Source: Bacillus pseudomycoides
Lineage (GTDB): Bacteria; Bacillota; Bacilli; Bacillales; Bacillaceae_G
Direction of reading: 5' to 3'
Length of the DNA stretch: 64,000 nucleotides
Assembly: GCF_022811845.1 (NCBI RefSeq)
Contig: NZ_CP064266.1
Location: forward strand, 496,001-560,000
Under the pieces are notes generated by a model. That model worked only from the letters and a program-made list of their open reading frames with translations, was not told the DNA's origin and ran no database searches. A program made the translations under genes and the position numbers. Below are positions 1 through 8,572 of this stretch, piece by piece; the first letter of the stretch is position 1; each line of letters begins with the position of its first letter.

Positions 1-780
1 AAATACAATGTTCTCGGAAAGTAAACGGAAGAGACGCGAAATAAATGGTTCACTCGTTTCTGTAACCGCTCCACCCCATTCTGTAAAATGCCCTTCTACA
101 AATCCAAAAGAGATTTTCCATAATCCTGCTATTCCACCAATGTTCCAAATAAGAGCACCAATCCAAACTAACTGGGAAAGAATAGCTGTACAAAATAGGA
201 TTACAAATCGCCATTTTTCTTCATGCCATTGTTGCCATAATAACAAAATAAGTACAAACCCTAACGGTGCATATGATAAGCGTATGCCCATTAATAGTGC
301 AAAGAAAAGAATGGGCCAAAATTGAGCTTGGAAACACTTTGTGCGAAAAGCACGTTCTATACTCCATATATACCACCATACAATTGCTAGTGCTGCCCCT
401 TCTGACATGGGCTGTGTTACTAAAATAGAAAAATAACCACTCGTTTGTAAAACAGCTACAACAATAAGAGCGCTCGTTTTACTTACATAATGACGCGCAA
501 TCCAATACATCGGAAAAGCTGCGCCAAGTGCCATGATGGCATTAAAAACCCCTAACGATTGCACAGGGTTTTCTATAAAGAGATGCGTTATCATTCCCCC
601 TAAAATAAAAAAAGGATAGCCCGGGAAATGGGGCTGCATTGCTAATATGTCATATTGTTTTAGCGCAAGCGCAAAATCAACTTCGTCCCACGTTGCAGCA
701 AACGGACTCGCATATAAAAACCGAATACAAATCGCACTTGTAAACAGGACAACGGCCCATATACGTAATACTTGTTTCAT
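1..780 (-). CDS. GT-C type membrane glycosyltransferase, C-terminus off the window
   Basis: The frame is open over 260 codons from ATG at 780 to the window edge, so the C-terminal part is missing. An AAAGGA ribosome site precedes the ATG. The visible part is strongly hydrophobic with several membrane segments. After the first one comes an acidic loop motif WDEVDF (residues 31-36), then HFPGYPF. Acidic first-loop residues are typical of the ArnT/PMT (GT39-like) lipid-linked sugar transferases. The acceptor cannot be told. The gene starts only 17 bases after the efeU terminator, so it may depend on read-through. Inference: it extends the envelope-glycan theme of the cluster at 2571-6619. Confidence 0.7.
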   Translation of the reverse strand, partial: MKQVLRIWAVVLFTSAICIRFLYASPFAATWDEVDFALALKQYDILAMQPHFPGYPFFILGGMITHLFIENPVQSLGVFNAIMALGAAFPMYWIARHYVSKTSALIVVAVLQTSGYFSILVTQPMSEGAALAIVWWYIWSIERAFRTKCFQAQFWPILFFALLMGIRLSYAPLGFVLILLLWQQWHEEKWRFVILFCTAILSQLVWIGALIWNIGGIAGLWKISFGFVEGHFTEWGGAVTETSEPFISRLFRLLSENIVF

Positions 781-796
781 CTCATTTCCTTTCTGC

Positions 797-828
797 AAAA
801 AAAGTACAAGGAAACTCCTTGTACTTTT
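797..828 (-). terminator. Terminator after efeU
   Basis: A perfect 12-bp stem (801-812 with 816-827, loop AAC) is followed on the minus strand by a run of seven T (797-803). The stem includes the first base of the efeU stop codon. It sits directly before the ribosome site of the next gene. Confidence 0.85.
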
Positions 829-1732
829 AGCTTACTGACTTATTTTTTTCGATTATTGTTTGATTTTTTTTAACAGGCTTTTTAAAGACGATTAACATAT
901 ACAACACAACAAAATACCCAATATACACAAGTACTTCTTCAAGAGATGGCATTGACGAATATCCTAAAAATGCTTTTAAGAAAATACCAATATCACCTGA
1001 AAGAAGCGGTGCAGTACCATGATCACGTAAATAGTGAGCATAATCAATCGGGTGCTCTGGTAATAACCATGTAATATCGTATACATGTGGCATAACACTG
1101 CCGAGTATTTTTAAATCCTGAAGCATAGAAACGCCCTGTACGAGAAGACCAGCTGCAATTAAAACGATAAATGCGCCTGTTACTTTAAAGAATACTTTAA
1201 GTGAAATGCGCATCGTCCCTTTAAAGAATAAGTAGCTAACACCAGCTGCAACGAGTAGGCCTGAAATAGCTCCCCAGCCTTGCATCGCTGCTCCAATATT
1301 CCCGCCTGTAATAGCCGCGAAGAAAAACACCGTTTCAACTCCTTCTCGAAGTACAACAAGAAAGGAGTGCACCACCATTCCAATTATGTTTCCAGCTGTA
1401 ATATACTGACTCATTTTATTTTCCATATTTGCTTGCATATTTTTACTATGTTCTGCCATCCAAAATACCATTTGTGTAAGTAAAATGGCCGAAATAAAAA
1501 TAATAGATATCTTCAAATACATTTCGCTACCCATAGCAGCAAAACCAGTAAACACAACTTGGAAGACAAGAGCGACAATATAACTTGCTACAACCGCAAG
1601 CCCCGCTCCTAGCCAAACATATTTCACAAATTGCTTACTATCTGTACGCTTTAAATATGTCGTAATAATCCCAACAATAAGCAACGCTTCTAATACTTCA
1701 CGAAATGTAATGAGAAATGCCTGAAGCTGCAT
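827..1732 (-). CDS. efeU: FTR1/EfeU-type high-affinity iron permease
   Basis: A 301-residue polytopic membrane protein. Two REXXE iron-binding motifs, the signature of the FTR1/EfeU family, are visible: REVLE at residues 11-15 in the first membrane helix and REGVE at 129-133. The family imports iron across the membrane, usually with a periplasmic or extracytoplasmic ferroxidase partner. GGAGGAAGAGCG precedes the ATG. It lies 18 bases after the gene at 1751-2506 and shares that gene's Fur-box promoter. No EfeO (M75/cupredoxin) or EfeB (DyP peroxidase) gene is present in this window. The protein ends within the stem of a terminator. Confidence 0.9.
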   Translation of the reverse strand: MQLQAFLITFREVLEALLIVGIITTYLKRTDSKQFVKYVWLGAGLAVVASYIVALVFQVVFTGFAAMGSEMYLKISIIFISAILLTQMVFWMAEHSKNMQANMENKMSQYITAGNIIGMVVHSFLVVLREGVETVFFFAAITGGNIGAAMQGWGAISGLLVAAGVSYLFFKGTMRISLKVFFKVTGAFIVLIAAGLLVQGVSMLQDLKILGSVMPHVYDITWLLPEHPIDYAHYLRDHGTAPLLSGDIGIFLKAFLGYSSMPSLEEVLVYIGYFVVLYMLIVFKKPVKKNQTIIEKNKSVS

Positions 1733-1750
1733 CGCTCTTCCTCCTCATCC

Positions 1751-2506
1751 TTACTTACGTTTTCTTACCGCATATACAATGACTCCCACAAGTATAAGTA
1801 CAATAACTACAATTGGGGCCCAGTTTTTCAAGTTACTTAAATCTGTCCATTCTGTTTTACCTGTGTTCTCTGAAGCTTCTTCTTTTCCACTCGCATCAAA
1901 ATGTCCCACTTTAAAATCTTTAATTTTAAACTCTTTTTGTAAACTTGTTAAAATCACATCTTTACTTTTCTTGAAAGCATCTTGATTGGCTTCTTTTTGA
2001 CCTACCCCAAATAACCCTGGGTTTCCTAATGATTCTAATGCTTTATTAAATTCATCCTTTAGCTTCGTATCTAACTCTTTATTATGTTCACCAACAACTG
2101 GTGATAACGCTTCATATGTAGCAAATGCTTTTGCTAATAAACGCTTGCTTGTATCATAGTCTTTAAATTTCTCATCAACATTTGTTAAACGACGATTAAT
2201 ATTAAGCGCAAGAATTTTTTGCATATCAGCAATAATATCTTCTTTATTTTGTTTATCGAAGTCCTTCATCATTGCTTTAGAAGGTTCTTTTCCCATATGC
2301 TGATCAATTTCTTCTTGCACATTTTCATATGCTTTTTTAGCCTCTTTAAAGTTGGCCGGATTTTCATCTAACTTTGCAACCATTTGCTTATATGCCTCTG
2401 CAACTTTCTCTTCATTTGGATTCCCATACGAATATGCAAATGCACTTGTTTGAATTGAGAATATTAAGAAAATAGCAACAAATAATGATATACTAATTTT
2501 TTTCAT
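1751..2506 (-). CDS. Fur-regulated membrane-anchored helical protein, partner of the FTR1 permease
   Basis: A 251-residue protein with a signal peptide (about residues 1-24, ending SAFA). A long, charged, mostly helical external domain follows, then one C-terminal membrane helix (about 229-246) and the basic tail VRKRK. It should therefore face the outside, anchored at its C-terminus. It is the first gene of an operon with efeU behind a consensus promoter overlapped by a perfect Fur box. It has neither the cupredoxin domain nor the HxxE motif of EfeO. Parts of the helical domain resemble the extra N-terminal domain fused to long FTR1 proteins in other bacteria (recalled, not searched). Inference: it captures or hands over iron to EfeU. 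Confidence 0.75.
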   Translation of the reverse strand: MKKISISLFVAIFLIFSIQTSAFAYSYGNPNEEKVAEAYKQMVAKLDENPANFKEAKKAYENVQEEIDQHMGKEPSKAMMKDFDKQNKEDIIADMQKILALNINRRLTNVDEKFKDYDTSKRLLAKAFATYEALSPVVGEHNKELDTKLKDEFNKALESLGNPGLFGVGQKEANQDAFKKSKDVILTSLQKEFKIKDFKVGHFDASGKEEASENTGKTEWTDLSNLKNWAPIVVIVLILVGVIVYAVRKRK

Positions 2507-2526
2507 GGACGTTCCTCCCGAACTTA

Positions 2527-2555
2527 ATGATAATTATTATCATTTTTATTGTCAA
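2527..2555 (-). promoter_or_regulatory. Fur-controlled SigA promoter of the iron permease operon
   Basis: On the minus strand, -35 TTGACA (2550-2555), 17 bases, then -10 TATCAT (2527-2532). A perfect 7-1-7 Fur box, TGATAATTATTATCA (2528-2542), covers the -10 region. Iron-loaded Fur bound here would block polymerase, so the operon should be induced by iron starvation. Confidence 0.9.
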
Positions 2556-2590
2556 GATAAGAAATGTTCATTACGAACATTTCTTATCTT
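2554..2590 (-). terminator. Long hairpin at the end of the GT2 gene
   Basis: A perfect 16-bp stem (2554-2569 with 2575-2590, loop of 5). One arm lies inside the last codons of the GT2 gene. The U-run is poor; the bases just after the stem are the -35 box of the next promoter. It may insulate the iron operon from the glycolipid cluster. Confidence 0.6.
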
Positions 2591-3317
2591 CCTTTAATAC
2601 ATGCGCAGCATAGTCGATCATAACTTTCTCTACTGAACGTGTCATTTCTTTCCAAATCGCTGGGAATACACGCGTCATATACTTACGAAAAGATATGAAA
2701 GACTCGCCTGTTTCTCGTACTTTATACGTAATCGGTACTTCTTGTACTCGAAATCCTTTTCGGACTAAATTCAAGGTAATAACTTGAGCATAGTTATAAT
2801 CGTGAATAATTTCTCCATGTTCCATCGCCTGTCTAGAAAAGGCACGCATGCCTGATTGCCCATCGCGAATCCACTTCCTTAGTAACAAACATTGCAACAT
2901 TGTAAAGCAGTAATTCCCAAGACGTCGATGTAATCTCATTCCTCGAATTGTTCCTCGAAAACGAGAACCCATCGTATAATCTGCTTCTCCTGCAAAAATA
3001 GGCTCAAGTATATTCGGAATTTCATCAGCTGGGTATTCATCATCAGCATCAATCATTACACTAATGTCAGCACCAAGACGGTAGCTCTCTTGCAAACCAG
3101 CTCGAACAGCTGCACCAAGCCCGCCGTTTTTTCCAAATGAAACAATGTGATCAGCTCCCGCTTCTTTTGCCACAGCTACTGTTCGATCAGTTGAGCCATC
3201 ATCGATGACAAGTACTTCTACCGTTACATTCGGATGAAAATGACGCGGCACCTTTTGAATGACTTGTGTAATAGAATCCTCTTCATTTAAGGCTGGTATA
3301 AAAACAATCACTTTCAT
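2571..3317 (-). CDS. GT2 family glycosyltransferase (dolichol-phosphate mannose synthase-like)
   Basis: A 248-residue cytoplasmic-type GT-A enzyme. The N-terminus has FIPALNEED. The nucleotide-binding acidic motif VIDDGSTD comes at about residues 37-44, and the metal-binding DADDEYP at about 91-97. No long C-terminal membrane segment is present, which fits a polyprenyl-phosphate sugar synthase of the DPM1 type. Its ATG overlaps the stop of the upstream phosphodiesterase gene by four bases (ATGA), so the two are translationally coupled. It is the last gene of the four-gene cluster starting at 6619. Substrate unknown. Confidence 0.85.
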   Translation of the reverse strand: MKVIVFIPALNEEDSITQVIQKVPRHFHPNVTVEVLVIDDGSTDRTVAVAKEAGADHIVSFGKNGGLGAAVRAGLQESYRLGADISVMIDADDEYPADEIPNILEPIFAGEADYTMGSRFRGTIRGMRLHRRLGNYCFTMLQCLLLRKWIRDGQSGMRAFSRQAMEHGEIIHDYNYAQVITLNLVRKGFRVQEVPITYKVRETGESFISFRKYMTRVFPAIWKEMTRSVEKVMIDYAAHVLKEDKKCS

Positions 3318-4789
3318 TTCTTTTCCTGCTCCTTTAACGCTTCTACTAATACAGGTCCACGACTATGAGATGGATACGGTGCTCCTAACAAATAAGCAAT
3401 TGTCGGTGCCATAGAAACAAGACTTTTCTTCTCTTCTACTTTTATACCTTGAGCAATATGAGGACCGTACATAAAGAATGGTACAAACCGCTCACCCTCG
3501 TCTAAATGACCGTGACCACCAATTCCATCAGCTTGTCCATGATCTGCGCAAATGATGAATGTCGTATTTTCTGCTTTCCCCGTTTTTTCCAAATGCTCAA
3601 TAAACTGCTTCACATGCTGATCTGCTTCATGAATTTTTTGTAAATATTCATCATATAATACACCGCGGCTATGACCTGTTTGATCTGTAGAAATAAGCTG
3701 AACGATAAATAGATCTGGATCTTGTTCATCCATAATCTTTCTTGCTTTCTCCATAATTTTCGAGTCAACAACATCATTTTTCATAACAGCCGTAAATGTT
3801 TCCACATCATCACCAAACGCGTCGACAAGATGGGCAACCGCCAGCATCTTCCCTGTTTTATCCACTTTACGAAGAGAATCGAAAATACTTTCTACATTCA
3901 CTCCATGCTTCCAAACCATATTCGATTTAATACCATGCTCAAATGAATACGTTCCTGTGAACATAGATGAGAAACATACAACCGTACGAGCTGGGTATAC
4001 AGTCTCCATATTTAAAAACTCTGTCCCTTGTTTTCGAAGGGAATCTAAATACGGTGTATGTGCCGCCTCAAAACGATCTTTTCGCATACCGTCAATCACA
4101 ATCACGACTACTTTTTCATTTAAAGCCTTTTGATTTTCAGGCATGTTTTCCGTATAGGTAGGAATTGCTTTCGGCTGCCAATCAAATAAATTACGATGTA
4201 ATATAAGTGTATATACGAGAAGCGCACCGTAAAATATAAGAAGCGTTTTCCAATCTATACCACTAAATGTACCGCCTTCTTGGAAGAACTCGTAGTAGTA
4301 ATACCAAAGCGAAAGTAATAGTAAAAACTTTGGCATTTGTTCTTGTGCATTCCCACTGGTAGAATCACTATTTTTCAAAACAAGCTTCCAAAATCGTGTA
4401 AAGTTCAACCATGATGTCCCAATCCGCAAATGATAATATAACGTTCCCCAAAATAAAATTGTAAAGAAGAAATATAATCCTAATGCAAAAAAGAATAATG
4501 GTAAGTGGACCATCTTAAATACAATTAAATAGGCAACAAACGGAAACCATAAATAGTTTCGTAAAAACAATGGAAAATCAAACAAATAATATAAAACAAG
4601 TAAAGGTACAATGAGAACAAAACTGCTGAAAAATGCTGGAATAAAACCAGGTTGTCCAAACTGCGAGATAGAAAACAATAAAAATGTACCGAATACAAAA
4701 ATCGGTGTAAATGGTTTCCCTTCATTCAGCAAGTTCCAGCAGCGGGCTGCTACCTTTTCAAATTTTGATGCCTTTTTTACTTCTTCCAC
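3314..4789 (-). CDS. Membrane-anchored alkaline phosphatase / phosphodiesterase family protein
   Basis: 491 residues. The N-terminal half (to about residue 215) holds several hydrophobic segments. The C-terminal half is an alkaline-phosphatase superfamily (type I phosphodiesterase / nucleotide pyrophosphatase) domain. It shows the first metal ligand in VVIVIDGM, the nucleophile region ARTVVC, then TDQTGHSRG and the metal motif ADHGQADG followed by GGHGH. The start is GTG with AAGGGAG upstream, overlapping the end of the flippase-like gene. Inference: it removes or transfers a phosphate-linked headgroup on the outer face of the membrane, working with the GT2 enzyme. It could be a phosphoglycolipid headgroup transferase. 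Confidence 0.75.
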   Translation of the reverse strand: MEEVKKASKFEKVAARCWNLLNEGKPFTPIFVFGTFLLFSISQFGQPGFIPAFFSSFVLIVPLLVLYYLFDFPLFLRNYLWFPFVAYLIVFKMVHLPLFFFALGLYFFFTILFWGTLYYHLRIGTSWLNFTRFWKLVLKNSDSTSGNAQEQMPKFLLLLSLWYYYYEFFQEGGTFSGIDWKTLLIFYGALLVYTLILHRNLFDWQPKAIPTYTENMPENQKALNEKVVVIVIDGMRKDRFEAAHTPYLDSLRKQGTEFLNMETVYPARTVVCFSSMFTGTYSFEHGIKSNMVWKHGVNVESIFDSLRKVDKTGKMLAVAHLVDAFGDDVETFTAVMKNDVVDSKIMEKARKIMDEQDPDLFIVQLISTDQTGHSRGVLYDEYLQKIHEADQHVKQFIEHLEKTGKAENTTFIICADHGQADGIGGHGHLDEGERFVPFFMYGPHIAQGIKVEEKKSLVSMAPTIAYLLGAPYPSHSRGPVLVEALKEQEKK

Positions 4790-5706
4790 CAGATGTTTTC
4801 TCCCTTCTGACTAACAAGTGAACGCAATTCCATCGGATATAAAACGAGTAAAAGTGCGCCCACACCATAAGAAAATATAAACTTAAATCCATGACTCATT
4901 AATGACCACTCATATGCCTCTACCGACCCTACACCAAGCGCTCTTAATGCAAACGTCATTACCGTCTCATATGTTCCAATACCGCCTGGCGTTAATTGAA
5001 ATACTTGCCCTGCGATGGTCACACTATTGACCCAAATCGCTTGTATAAATGTAAGAGAACTCGCAATTTCATATATAACAAAAGCTTCACAAATCCAGCT
5101 TATAACAATCAGTAAGATAATGACGATCCCTTGTACTGTAAACAAAATCGCCTTTAATTGCTTCCACTGACTCTCCACAAATTGCGGTGCTTTCTTATGC
5201 AAAAGAAACAACATACCAATTCCGATACATATACAAGCGAGGATAACGGGAGCATTCAGTAAAATATCTCCCCATAGTATAAACATCCCTATGGCTCCAA
5301 ATATACCAAGAATAAGCAAATCTAATATACGGAGCACAACAACTGATTGTGTTGCTTCTCCTAATGTCACTTTCTTTTCTTTTGTAATAATCGCAATGCG
5401 AACAGCGTCCCCTACTTTCAATGGAGAAACGTGGTTAATAAACAAACTATAAAACAATCCATATAAAGACTCTTTCATTGTAATATGATGGTGAAGATAT
5501 AGCTTCCATGCATAAGCACGAAAGAAAAATGCAACACCATATATCATAATAAGAAGCACTACCGCACCAGGATGTTTCCATAATCCATATAGTTGTCTCC
5601 ACAAAGAAGACGCTTCAAACGATTTCCACGATATTACAAAAAAAACACATAACAAAAAAATACCACAAAGATTAAACAGTATCCGGATATTGTTTCGCCC
5701 AAGCAA
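4777..5706 (-). CDS. YbhN/LPG-synthase-like membrane protein (flippase-type)
   Basis: A protein of about 309 residues with 7-8 hydrophobic helices. The family signature (lysylphosphatidylglycerol synthase membrane domain, UPF0104/YbhN) is seen in FQLTPGGIGTYE near the C-terminus. Members are membrane proteins thought to move or present lipids. The frame is open to ATG 5754, but that would overlap the epimerase gene by 83 bases. A TTG at 5706 has GGAG seven bases upstream and is my preferred start. It overlaps the epimerase end by 35 bases and the next gene by 13, so the cluster is one tightly packed operon. Start uncertain. Confidence 0.72.
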   Translation of the reverse strand: MLGRNNIRILFNLCGIFLLCVFFVISWKSFEASSLWRQLYGLWKHPGAVVLLIMIYGVAFFFRAYAWKLYLHHHITMKESLYGLFYSLFINHVSPLKVGDAVRIAIITKEKKVTLGEATQSVVVLRILDLLILGIFGAIGMFILWGDILLNAPVILACICIGIGMLFLLHKKAPQFVESQWKQLKAILFTVQGIVIILLIVISWICEAFVIYEIASSLTFIQAIWVNSVTIAGQVFQLTPGGIGTYETVMTFALRALGVGSVEAYEWSLMSHGFKFIFSYGVGALLLVLYPMELRSLVSQKGENIWWKK

Positions 5707-6619
5707 TCGTTCGCTCCAACCCTTCTGCAAAAGATACACGTGGCTCATATCCAAGCTGTTCTTTCGCCTTCGAAATATCAGCCCATGTCGATGTCACATC
5801 TCCTTTACGATGCGCCTCTCTCCTTACACGCATCAATGGGAAATGCTTCTCTAACTGTGCAAGCAATTCTGTCATTAAAATAGGTTCATTCGATCCTAGA
5901 TTGTATACATCACTTCTATTCGACTCTAACGTAAGAGCAATTCCTTCTGTAATATCATCAATGTAAGTGTAATCTCGGCCTGTTCCCTTTCCGTATACAA
6001 CAATTTCTTCCCCATTTAGCAACTTCCGAATAAAGCTTGCTATTGCCATGTCAGGACGTCCCCATGGACCATATACAGTAAAGAAACGTAAAATATTTAG
6101 TTGAAACCCATACATATATTGATAAGCATGACAAAGCGATTCCGCTCCGTATTTGGATGCTGCATAAGGAGATAAAACTCGACCATTTGCCATTTCCTCC
6201 TGCAAAGGCATTCCCGTTTTCTCTCCGTACACAGAAGAAGAGGATGCCACGATGACATGTTTTACATTTTCTTCTCCGGCACATGTTAATACGTTACTCG
6301 TTCCTTTTATATTAATATCAACATAAGCACCTGGCATTTCAAGCGACGGCCTCACCCCTGGAAATCCAGCTAGATGAATTACTGCATCAACCTTCTCTTG
6401 CTGCATAACAGCTTTCACATCTTCTTTATGCAAAATATCGCACTCGTAAAATGGAACATTTCCATATCGCTGGACTTGTTCAAGCTGAAACTGTTTTCTT
6501 GATTTCGCATAATAGGAGTGAAAGTTATCAAGTAGTACAACTTGCTTTCCTTGTTCTAACAATTTTAAAGCAAGATGGCTCCCGATAAAACCTGCTCCTC
6601 CAGTAATTAATACTTTCAT
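5672..6619 (-). CDS. NAD-dependent sugar-nucleotide epimerase (GalE / UDP-glucuronate epimerase-like)
   Basis: A 315-residue extended SDR enzyme. The N-terminal Rossmann motif is GGAGFIGSH (residues 7-15). The catalytic Ser region is ASSSSVYG, and the YAASK motif supplies Tyr and Lys. RFFTVYGPWGRPDMA is typical of UDP-glucuronate 4-epimerases and related UDP-glucose enzymes. It would supply an activated sugar to the glycosyltransferase downstream. GAGGGTGG lies upstream of the ATG. First gene of the cluster 6619-2571. Exact sugar unknown. Confidence 0.85.
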   Translation of the reverse strand: MKVLITGGAGFIGSHLALKLLEQGKQVVLLDNFHSYYAKSRKQFQLEQVQRYGNVPFYECDILHKEDVKAVMQQEKVDAVIHLAGFPGVRPSLEMPGAYVDINIKGTSNVLTCAGEENVKHVIVASSSSVYGEKTGMPLQEEMANGRVLSPYAASKYGAESLCHAYQYMYGFQLNILRFFTVYGPWGRPDMAIASFIRKLLNGEEIVVYGKGTGRDYTYIDDITEGIALTLESNRSDVYNLGSNEPILMTELLAQLEKHFPLMRVRREAHRKGDVTSTWADISKAKEQLGYEPRVSFAEGLERTIAWAKQYPDTV

Positions 6620-6651
6620 TCATTTCACCACCCTCTATCACACTATGTAAA

Positions 6652-6683
6652 AGAAGAAACCTTGTCAAGACAAGGTTTCTTCT
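6652..6683 (-). terminator. Terminator after the Fur-regulated lipoprotein gene
   Basis: A perfect 15-bp stem (6652-6666 with 6669-6683), with TTTT following on the minus strand. Confidence 0.75.
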
Positions 6684-6705
6684 AAAGGACACATGTATGA
6701 GCAGA

Positions 6706-7878
6706 TTATTTCGCTGCTTCAACAGCTTTATTTAACGCAGCCTCAAGTTGTGGTAACAATTTATCAGCATCTTCTTTTTTCTTCGCTTTTACTGCGTCTA
6801 AATAAGATTGAGCTGTTTTTGTTAATTCTACTGTTTGCTGTTCGCCAAGTACTGTTTTCAAATCATTTTCAATGATATTAATGAATAACGCGCCTTCTAA
6901 TGCTGTAATAGGACCTTTATCTTTTCCAAAGTTCTCTTGGCTTTCTTTATACTCACCTAATGCAACTTTTGCAAATCCACGTACAAACGCTTGATTTACC
7001 GCTTTTGCATCAACTGTTTTCAAATCAGTTTTTAAATCAAACTGCTTTAAGATAAAGTCTGCATCTTCAGGAGCTGCTTTTTTCATATACGGATAGATCG
7101 CTTGATAAAATGCCCATCCTTCCGCTTGCTCAATTTTAGCTTTTTTCTCATCTTTCTTTACTTCTTCTACCATTTTTGTAGCATAACCATTCGGCACTGC
7201 ACCTGTTGCAAAATAGAATGTTTTCATTAACGTTTTATCTACAACTTGTTTTCCAAGCGCAAATGCAAGTTTGTCATCTTTGTCAATGGCTGCTTGCATT
7301 TCATCAAAGCCGCCTTTAATTTGAGAGGCCATTTGTGTACCGTACGCTGCATCACGTTTTCCAACTGTACCTTCTACACCTTTATAAAAAGCTAGAGCTT
7401 CATCCATCTCTTTTTTCACAACATCTTTTTTGCCCCAGTTTGTATCAATTTCTTTAAATTCATGGCGCATCGATTGGAAAAACTCTTTTTGCATTAATTT
7501 ATCAAATAGTTGCTTTACAACCATAGGCTCCATTTCTTTCTTTTTCCCAGCTTCTAGTGCAGCTGTAATTGTTTGGTCGATTTGTTCATTAAATTCACCA
7601 TCACGCTTTTGAACAAGAGATTGTAATTTATCTTTATATAACTTTGTTACTTTATCAAAGTCAACCTCTTTACCATCTTTCGCTTTTTCAAGTTCAGCTA
7701 CTCCATCTTTGTAAGCTTGTACAAAATCTACTTCTTGTTGTTTTGTTTCTTCTTTTTTAGCGGATTGTTCTGTCTTTTTATCTTGTGCTTCAGATTTTTT
7801 TGGTTCCTCTTTCGCACAACCTGCAAAAAGAAGAGATGCTACTGCTGCTGCAGATAATACTTTTAACTTTAATGTCAT
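6706..7878 (-). CDS. Fur-regulated helical lipoprotein
   Basis: 390 residues. A lipobox LLFAGC puts the lipidated cysteine at residue 21, so the protein is anchored on the outer face of the membrane. A Lys/Glu-rich linker (about 22-48) leads into a helical domain rich in Lys, Glu and Asp with no motif I can assign. The gene stands alone between terminators behind a perfect consensus SigA promoter and a Fur box, so it is an iron-starvation gene. Its character (external, all-helical, acidic patches) recalls the partner of the FTR1 permease at 1751-2506. Inference: a second iron-binding component for EfeU. It is not an EfeO or a siderophore-binding protein by motif. Confidence 0.75.
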   Translation of the reverse strand: MTLKLKVLSAAAVASLLFAGCAKEEPKKSEAQDKKTEQSAKKEETKQQEVDFVQAYKDGVAELEKAKDGKEVDFDKVTKLYKDKLQSLVQKRDGEFNEQIDQTITAALEAGKKKEMEPMVVKQLFDKLMQKEFFQSMRHEFKEIDTNWGKKDVVKKEMDEALAFYKGVEGTVGKRDAAYGTQMASQIKGGFDEMQAAIDKDDKLAFALGKQVVDKTLMKTFYFATGAVPNGYATKMVEEVKKDEKKAKIEQAEGWAFYQAIYPYMKKAAPEDADFILKQFDLKTDLKTVDAKAVNQAFVRGFAKVALGEYKESQENFGKDKGPITALEGALFINIIENDLKTVLGEQQTVELTKTAQSYLDAVKAKKKEDADKLLPQLEAALNKAVEAAK

Positions 7879-7904
7879 GGATTGCTTCCCCCTACACCCT
7901 CAAG

Positions 7905-7962
7905 TGATAGTGATTTTCATTATTATCAAATTGATTATAAAAGCGCTTACGATAAGTGTCAA
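7905..7962 (-). promoter_or_regulatory. Consensus SigA promoter with Fur box
   Basis: Minus strand: -35 TTGACA (7957-7962), 17 bases, -10 TATAAT (7934-7939), both perfect. A Fur-type repeat at 7905-7928 (TGATAATAATGA then AAATCACTATCA) covers the start region. A GGGGGA ribosome site precedes ATG 7878. Confidence 0.9.
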
Positions 7963-8012
7963 CAAAAAAATGTACCTTTTTATCATATTATCATCAGGTA
8001 AATTCATCCAAT

Positions 8013-8044
8013 AAAAAAAGCCCAGCGCACATGCTGGGCTTTTT
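8013..8044 (-). terminator. Terminator after trxA
   Basis: Stem AAAAAGCCCAGC / GCTGGGCTTTTT (8015-8026 with 8033-8044), followed by A/T tracts on both sides. Confidence 0.9.
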
Positions 8045-8047
8045 GAA

Positions 8048-8362
8048 TTAGAAATGTTTAGAAACTAATTCTACTAACGCTTCTTTTGGTTTGTAACCTA
8101 ACGCTTGGTCAACCACTTTACCATCTTTCAATACGAAAAGAGATGGGATGCTCATTACTTCAAAACTGCGAGCAGTTTCTTGGTTTTCATCAACGTCTAC
8201 TTTCACTACTTTTACTTTTTCGCCTAATTCTGCATCAATTTCCTCTAATACAGGAGCGATCATTTTACAAGGGCCACACCATGGTGCCCAGAAATCTAAT
8301 AATACAATACCTTCGCTTGTTTCAGTTGCGAAGTTTTTGTCAGTTGCGTTTACAATTGCCAT
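8048..8362 (-). CDS. trxA: Thioredoxin
   Basis: 104 residues, the usual thioredoxin length. The active site WCGPC has its cysteines at residues 29 and 32, and the cis-proline region is SIPSLF. It reduces protein disulfides in the cytoplasm. A GGAGG ribosome site precedes the ATG. It follows etfA, as in other Bacillus, but a terminator at 8496-8528 separates it from the fatty-acid genes, so it has its own transcript. Confidence 0.97.
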   Translation of the reverse strand: MAIVNATDKNFATETSEGIVLLDFWAPWCGPCKMIAPVLEEIDAELGEKVKVVKVDVDENQETARSFEVMSIPSLFVLKDGKVVDQALGYKPKEALVELVSKHF

Positions 8363-8495
8363 TTTATTTCCTCCTTCAAGTGTATTCTACCAAAAGTATA
8401 TCATTAAGTTATATACGTGGCGAATATTATGTATCGTTATGTATTGTAACAAAAAAATGTACCTTTATACTATACAAAAAATCTATAGTATATGC

Positions 8496-8528
8496 TAAAA
8501 AACGAGAGGCAGGGGACCTCTCGTTTTT
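8496..8528 (-). terminator. Terminator of the fatty-acid oxidation operon
   Basis: Stem AAAAACGAGAGG / CCTCTCGTTTTT (8498-8509 with 8517-8528), with T-rich ends on the minus strand. It lies 45 bases after the etfA stop. Confidence 0.9.
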
Positions 8529-8572
8529 CTATATATAGGGGTATTTCACCTGGAACTCAAGGGTTATTCAAA

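Noticed and set aside
8086..8538. 150-codon plus-strand frame over trxA
   Set aside because: It lies antisense to trxA with its CGPC site, has no ribosome site and an unnatural Leu/Ser/Gln-rich composition.
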